From positions 35,965 through 99,964 of the forward strand of contig JAPEVF010000131.1 of NCBI GenBank assembly GCA_029747585.1: a DNA stretch of 64,000 bases. The letters run 5' to 3'. Position 1 is the stretch's first letter. Every line of letters begins with the position of its first letter. Below are positions 58,216 through 64,000 of this stretch, in pieces. A model generated the notes under the pieces. It made no database searches. It saw nothing but the letters and a program-made list of their open reading frames with translations, and was not told the origin of the DNA. The position numbers and the translations under genes are program-made. The DNA comes from Pleurotus djamor (lineage: Eukaryota; Basidiomycota; Agaricomycetes; Agaricales; Pleurotaceae).

Positions 58216-60373
58216 CAGATGGCTTAGCCGAACAGTGTTAATCAATAAGCCAGAACCTAGCCAGCCACCTTCAGTCAGCTGCGGGACTAGCACCAAGGGA
58301 CACGGCTTACTTACCGCCTCATGGTACCAAGAAGTAGATCTTCATTGGTTCTCTTGTACAAGGTTTATCTCTTATTACTACCATGGAGCACTAAGGAGCG
58401 TATGAACGCCGAACAGCCATCTGTCAACTCTGGGAAACCGGAAACATAACAAGTCATTCAAGAAAACATATCCAGGGTTGCTCAATATGGGTGATACATA
58501 TGTCTGTGCTGACTTTTGAAGATCGGTAATACTACACAGACTGCAGTGAACGTGAACACAGCGCGGTAAGCACATGATTGCACATTGAGGGAACCAGCTC
58601 TCTAGATCTATAGCGTCTGCTAAAATCCAAAGTACGGACCCCAATGCCCAACTAGGCGTTCTTCGTATTGATTTGTGTGAGAACCCTACCCATGACCCAA
58701 TCGATCTCCCACTTAACCGAGAGACTTTTCCCAAATCTGTTTAATCCTTCTAGCATGGTGGGCTGAACGAATACAGAGCATTGGAGCTGAGATGGCGTAG
58801 GCCAGCACACTGAAGATCATGACCGCGAAGGGGGCTCACCGTGCTCTAGGTGAGGCGCACATCGTGCGTGTGGAAGAATCTTGAAGCATCTTAATCTCAC
58901 AAGTTCCGATGGTGAGCACGCAAGCCCTGATCAGGCTACCGGGTGGAGGGAAACGAGGGGATCGCCCCAAGAAGTGACAGAGAAAGCCCTGGGGAAAATA
59001 GTTTATTTGCCGTCGTATACATGGGCTGAGTGACCGGCTACCAGTGACAACTCTGAACGCAAACGAGATTTTCTCAACAGCGAGAGCGAGTGGGCCTGTA
59101 GTCGTCGCATTATGTCCCCTTTTGTTTGCTCGTGTAACATCCTGGATCATTGTTAAATCCGGCGGTGGCAGTACTGACCCATACCTAGCCCACAGCGAAT
59201 GAAACCAGGGGCATCAAGTAGACGATGGATGCCAATGCGCAAGGGTAGATACGATATGGCCGTCGCAGAGCGACAATGGTGAGGCTGGCGAGGGGTGCTG
59301 TGGACAAGTTAAAAAGGCAGATTCCGGCGACACGCTGCAATGACTGAAACGCCGAGATGGAAACTCCTTTTGGCGTTGGTCGCACAAAGATGGCAGATCC
59401 TAGTCCTGGCGTTCTCAGACTTCGTAGTCAGAACAGCGAGGAAACATGGAGAAAGGAGCGACGGGCGAAGTGGGGGTCAGGATCGCGTCGAGAGATGTGA
59501 CCGGGGCCGTATTGTGATACTGTTGGTGTAGGTACGAGAGTAGGTGGATACATATATTGCGAATAGGGAGTATATCAGTACTTGCGTTGAAATTCGGCTC
59601 GAAATCGAGAACGTGTTGGAGCAAAGAGACACACAACCCGTCGTCTGTAGAACCTCGCATGCACGGTCCCTCCCAGTTTCTCATCAGGAACGGGGAGGAT
59701 TGCATGAGAAGAATCTAGCCATAGGCTATCAACTATGGTTAAATTGTTATTATTAAAGCTCGGGATTGCTCGGTGGCTCACCTGTGCAACCGACCCCATG
59801 TCGACTGGGTTATCAGTCCCCTCGCGCCCTTTCAACAGCCATAGTTGTCTCAGCGGGTATAAGCAGTGACATTGACTCCGCATATCGTGAGATCGTCGAG
59901 GTCTGCCAGTGCCCACGTTGTAGGAAGGAAGTGAAAGTCGCTCTGCGCCGTCGCTAACTTGACCAGCGATGCTTCTTTCCACATTTGGGTGACCTTCGCT
60001 GTATTTCGCCCGCATGAGGCACCCTCAGGGGGAAAAACCAGTTTTCTGGGCAACAATCGGTGGGGGGCACAAAGCAGACTCCGCTGAGCACCCATCCCAA
60101 TTTTTCAGAGTCCAAAAATGAGGTGCTGTAGTTCAGGTTGGTGTAAAGTTGGTGTTGTGGCCCGCAACTTAGCGCTTTGTGATTCGTGGTCGGAGTTCCA
60201 ACCTGCGCCCACCTTTTCTTGTTTCCTTCCACCACAATCTGGTCCAGAGTTTGCTTTATTCGACCTCATCTCCCCCTCTTACACCCATTACACCCTAGGC
60301 AGTTTATTCTGTCCACTCAGCGCCACCACCCATATTTTCTGGGAGAGTTCTTCGCAGAGCTCAATACGTAGCC
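58216..60373. other. Unresolved region upstream of the kinase
   Basis: Minus-strand fragments at 58378-58734, 58836-59150 and 59185-59705 are partly hydrophobic (ICLFNLSTAPLASLTIVALR, IVYLMPLVSFAVG) and could be exons of a small membrane-protein gene or missed 5' exons of the kinase. I could not join them in frame with consistent splice sites. The last 300 bases are the promoter of the gene at 60374. Confidence 0.25.
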
Positions 60374-63300
60374 ATGTCATACCCCGTTTACCTGAAAAAC
60401 GGCGAACAAGTTCAAGTAAATGGTAGGTAATTTATTATTACGACTCACTTTCCACCCATTAAACGCTGAATGAATTTTCTAGATCATGTGTACTGCTCAC
60501 CTAGTTGGTCTGTTCGGGATGGGACCCCTTATTCAATTGGGCGAATCATGGAGTTTCTACCTCCAGAAGGGACCCCGAAAGAAAACCCATCTCGGCCCTA
60601 TCTTTACACACGCGTCCGGCTCGCCTGGTATTATCGTCCTAGTGATGTTAGCGATCGTGCTGTCAGCGATTCTCGCCTCCTTCTCTCCGCCATATATTCA
60701 GAGGTCTGCGACATCAATCAACTACGCGCCAAATGCCACGTTGTACACCGAGACAAGATAACTGACCTTGCTGGATGGAAGAAACGCCCGGATCGTTTTT
60801 ATTTCAATCGTTTGTTTGATCCTTACATCAAGAAGGAATTTGAGGTCATCCAAGCAACAGATGTTCGGAACTGTGCGTGCCCATTTCCTTATATATCCAT
60901 GTCCCTGACTTGACGCAATATGACAAATATAGTGCCCGAACGTATTCGTGAAACGCTTATCTCTCGCTACGAGTACGTTGTTGCAGAGAAGGAGGTTATT
61001 CCCGACCTCACGGACTCCATTCGTCTGTGTGACACATGCACTGAATGGTGCGAAACGTAAGCGACCCTTGTTGACTTCATACAGGCTGTCCTGCTCACCT
61101 GCCACAGCCCGGAAACTGTGCAATGCGCTCGGTGTAAGAAATACTTCCACATGCGATGCGTCCAGCCGCCGCTGCTGGGAAAACCATCACGCGGATACGG
61201 CTGGACGTGTGCTCCGTGCTCGAAGCAACACGAGCAAGAAGTCGATAGTCATGAAGTTCGCCACCCAACCCCTGCAGTTGTTCCCAAACCTAAATCCAAT
61301 GCGCCCCCTCCTCGTGGAAGGGGGCGGCCGAGGAAGGATCGAGGACAGGCTGAGCGGGAAGAGAACTTGCCAATCAAACATTTCAATATGTGGCCGTTCC
61401 GTTATTTTGGGTGAGCCGTGCAAATAAATCCTCTGTCTAGGACACTAATACTGATCCATTCGCAAGACAATACATCAACGCTGAGGATACCCTGGGTAGG
61501 TGTCAGTTCCTTCACGTCCAACGCGATTCTGATCCTCCCTTAGACCCTGATGATCTAATATACCCCAGAACAGCAACTCGTCAGGGGCCGAAGTATCAAG
61601 CCAACGTTCCACCAGCGCCAACGGATTCAAATGCTTTCCTGAGCACCGGTAAGTTATGATTTCTCGATCGGTTTATCTTGACATGACACTCGGCTAGATA
61701 CCGATGAGCGCGGCGGTGATGCAACTATTGAAGTTTACAGCGTCGTCAACACCTTGACTCATGCTGAAGGTAATCCCTTTCTTCTATACTATTCACGATT
61801 TTTGTTCTGAGTGCACCCCTTCTTGATAGTTGCCGAGAGTGGGTATCCTATGACAATATAGACACTATTTCTTCTGACGATCCTCACAGTGGAGGATCAT
61901 ATGAAAACGCTTTCAACCAGGCTGGGACCAGCGAAAACGAACGAACTATCGCAATGGAATGTAGACTGGTTGACAGAGGTCATCAAACGTTACTCCGACG
62001 CCATCATGACCTCAAAGCCATTATCTTCCGTTCAGATGAATGATATATGGGTTACACCAAAGGTCAGCCAGCCTACGCACTTGGACTCTATTCTGATGAC
62101 TTACCATTGCCCTCTTCAGTGGAAAACAAAGAAACGAGAGTATGCCGATATTCCGTGGACCGATTGGGAGAGGGTTCGGTTCGAAGAATCTATGTCACAT
62201 CACGGTGGTGAACTTCGCGCTGCACACAAGGCCATCCCTGAGAGGACCATGCCAGCCATCGTCCGCTTTTACGGCTTTTGGAAAGAGTAGGTTTTCTTTC
62301 CAAGCTCAATGACCAACCACACTCATCATACATCACAGACAGCAACTTGGCATTGAAAACCGTCGTATCCTCCGTCAAGGACGACCTTCCAAACCCCCCG
62401 TCAAACAATATAAGAACATCTCTGAAGCAAATAATGGCCAACAAGTTGGCCTCTCCGATGACGAGTCATCGTTGTGCGACCAATCTGATGCCCCCCTCCT
62501 GTGCGGTGCCTGTCGCACGCGTGAATCCGACGTGTGGTGGAAGGCTCCCAAGCACATCTCGGCAGACGCGCTGTGTGATACGTGTGGCATGAACTGGCGG
62601 AAGTACGCTGATTTGAACGTCCGACCGTCACGAGAGGAGTCACTTCCGGCAACCAAGACGAAGAGTGCGCTTGAGAAACGGGAAGGCACGCCCCTTCAGC
62701 AACCTTCAAGCAAGCGATCGAAGGTGGGTTTACCTTTTTTTCCAAAAGGTTGTCCGCTAATCACCCCCTTCTCGCAGACATCAGCGTCAGCACAATCTAC
62801 ACCCCCGCCACTGCAGTCCAATGTACCCCAAATCCGTTGTTCGTGTTGCCAGCAAAATGGCCCACTTGGGAAGGTCTTGAAATGTAAGAAATGTAATTTG
62901 CGGATTCATGCAGGTACGTGTACCAGTCACAATCCCGTCGAGTTCGTGTAACAGAAATTTCTTGAAGGTTCTTATGGTGCGACTCTCGATTCGAGTGGCT
63001 TGGATACATGGATATGTGACCTGTGTCGGAATGAAGAGACAATGGAGGCCTCAGTCGTAAGACCTGCAAGTTCATTCCATTGTTGATGACCTTTCTCACA
63101 TTCTTTCGTAGTACTCGGACTGCCTTCTCTGTCCCCGCACTCGGAAAATCGGCACGAAGCACACGCCCAATGATTCGCTTCTGAAAGCCTACAAACCTAC
63201 AGAAGCCCAAGGCTGGGCACACGTCCTTTGTGCCATGTTCATCCCTGAGCTAACTTTCACCGATGCATCTCGACTGCGCCTTGTCGAAGGCATCAGCATT

Positions 63301-64000
63301 ATTCCACAGCATCGTTGGTCAACGGTACATCCGTCTTTCCTATCCTCTGCATGGATCACTAATTCCGTTTGTGCCAGAAATGCCACATATGTGGATTGAC
63401 TGAGGGAGCAGTCATTCGGTGTAATGATTGTCCCAAAGAATATCATGTTTCCTGCGCTTGGAAGAACGGTTTGAAGTTTGGTTTCGAGATCCAGCCGGTG
63501 CGTGCATGTGTATGTTGATCCATAAGTCTCTCCTGACCTAGATCCAGGTCAAGGGTAGCCGAAGGGACTCGATGATCCTCACCACGTTCAAGGGTGAAAC
63601 TGGGTGCATGAATGCGATTCTTTTATGCAAGGACCACGATAGATCACGCAGGGACATCTATGATATTTGTGAAACGGACGAAGGGGGCGAGGTATGTTGC
63701 TTCCCTTCGATTCATCGCCCAGTACATGAGGATTAATTATCGGTCCTTAGACGGCCTTGCAAGTATATAGCCGTGCCTATAAGCAAGCCCCAGTTGATCA
63801 AGCTCATGGGTTGCTGCGGAAAGCTCGGCGTTTGGATCAGATCCTTAATCTCCCTACGCATCATGCCACGCCTGAAGTTTCCACCAAGGAGCCTAAATGC
63901 TTTAGCTGCAAGACAGAGTACTCTCCCGCGTTCTACCCTTACGTCCCTCCAGTTCAGACCAATAAGTTCTGGCTGTGCCACAAGTGTTCGTTGACTCTAT
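60374..64000 (+). CDS. snt2: Snt2 homologue (BAH-PHD-SANT-GATA-ePHD), cut by window end
   Basis: Starts MSYPVYLKNGEQVQVN; exon 1 60374-60422, exon 2 from 60483. Domains in order: BAH (about 60483-60870; WSVRDGTPYSIGRIMEFLPP), PHD finger (LCDTCTEWCE ... VQCARCKKYFHMRCV ... WTCAPCSK), AT-hook (RGRGRPRKDRG), ELM2-like and SANT region (VEDHMKTLSTRLG; then WERVRFEESMSHHGGELR and IVRFYGFWKE), GATA-type finger (CGACRTRESDVWWKAP ... LCDTCGMNWRKYA), and an extended PHD (CSCCQQNGPLGKV, CLLCPRTRKIGTKH, GWAHVLCAMFIPEL, CHICGLTEGAVIRCNDCPKE). This combination is diagnostic of Snt2, which in yeasts works with an Rpd3-class deacetylase and a Lid2/Ecm5-type protein in stress-related chromatin regulation. The reading frame is still open at the right edge (CHKCSLTL). 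Confidence 0.9.

Noticed and set aside
59340..59531. Plus-strand ORF starting MTETPRWKLL
   Set aside because: Overlaps equally open minus-strand hydrophobic frames; no independent support.
59766..59850. Possible tRNA-like segment
   Set aside because: No A/B box pair or cloverleaf could be drawn.

Overview
This is nuclear DNA of a filamentous basidiomycete, most likely an agaricomycete. The basis is about 20 intron-rich protein genes with very short (about 43-75 nt) GT-AG introns, compact spacing on both strands, HET-domain genes, a GH7 cellobiohydrolase, an ELM2/SANT-type Snt2 homologue and a basidiomycete-style hybrid histidine kinase. I cannot name the genus. I saw no rRNA, CRISPR or intact transposon, and no tRNA I could defend. 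The many single N characters look like base-calling or assembly scars; in at least three genes the reading frame slips exactly at an N.

Layout. (1) 1-11.2 kb: a head-to-tail, all plus-strand array of small genes. Each has an N-terminal RING or RING-remnant, a coiled-coil middle and one or two hydrophobic segments; an intron usually splits the RING codons just before the Gly-His of the third and fourth zinc ligands. Members range from intact RING (22, 1525, 2750, 4971, 6745), through frame-damaged (3827) and remnant (5766), to genes that keep the gene structure but have lost most or all zinc ligands (8783, 10413). A RING-H2/ankyrin gene (7805) lies inside the array. This array is the best candidate for a previously undescribed system. 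(2) 11.9-17.8 kb: a very large Rxt3-domain protein (Rpd3L/Sin3 histone deacetylase complex). (3) 18-34.2 kb: an accessory-looking block with two HET-domain paralogues in opposite orientation. Between them lie an atypical (non-RD) protein kinase, a CBM-less secreted GH7 cellobiohydrolase, a coiled-coil protein and an amino-acid permease. (4) 34.4-40.1 kb: a small secreted protein and two unrecognised minus-strand genes with Ser-rich C-termini. (5) 40.5-64 kb: mostly conserved housekeeping or regulatory genes. These are an ADIP/Msd1-type coiled-coil protein, a phenol-hydroxylase-like FAD monooxygenase, the small fourth subunit of DNA polymerase delta, a BEM46-type alpha/beta hydrolase, a Ran-binding-domain protein, a hybrid histidine kinase and, running off the right edge, a Snt2 homologue.

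How they fit together. Two chromatin genes at opposite ends (Rxt3 and Snt2) both belong to Rpd3-type deacetylase assemblies in yeasts; that is family knowledge, not evidence of linkage here. The HET pair implies non-self recognition or programmed cell death functions. The membrane-anchored RING array implies ubiquitin ligation at an endomembrane, with partners unknown. Exon limits given below come from reading splice signals and frames by eye.
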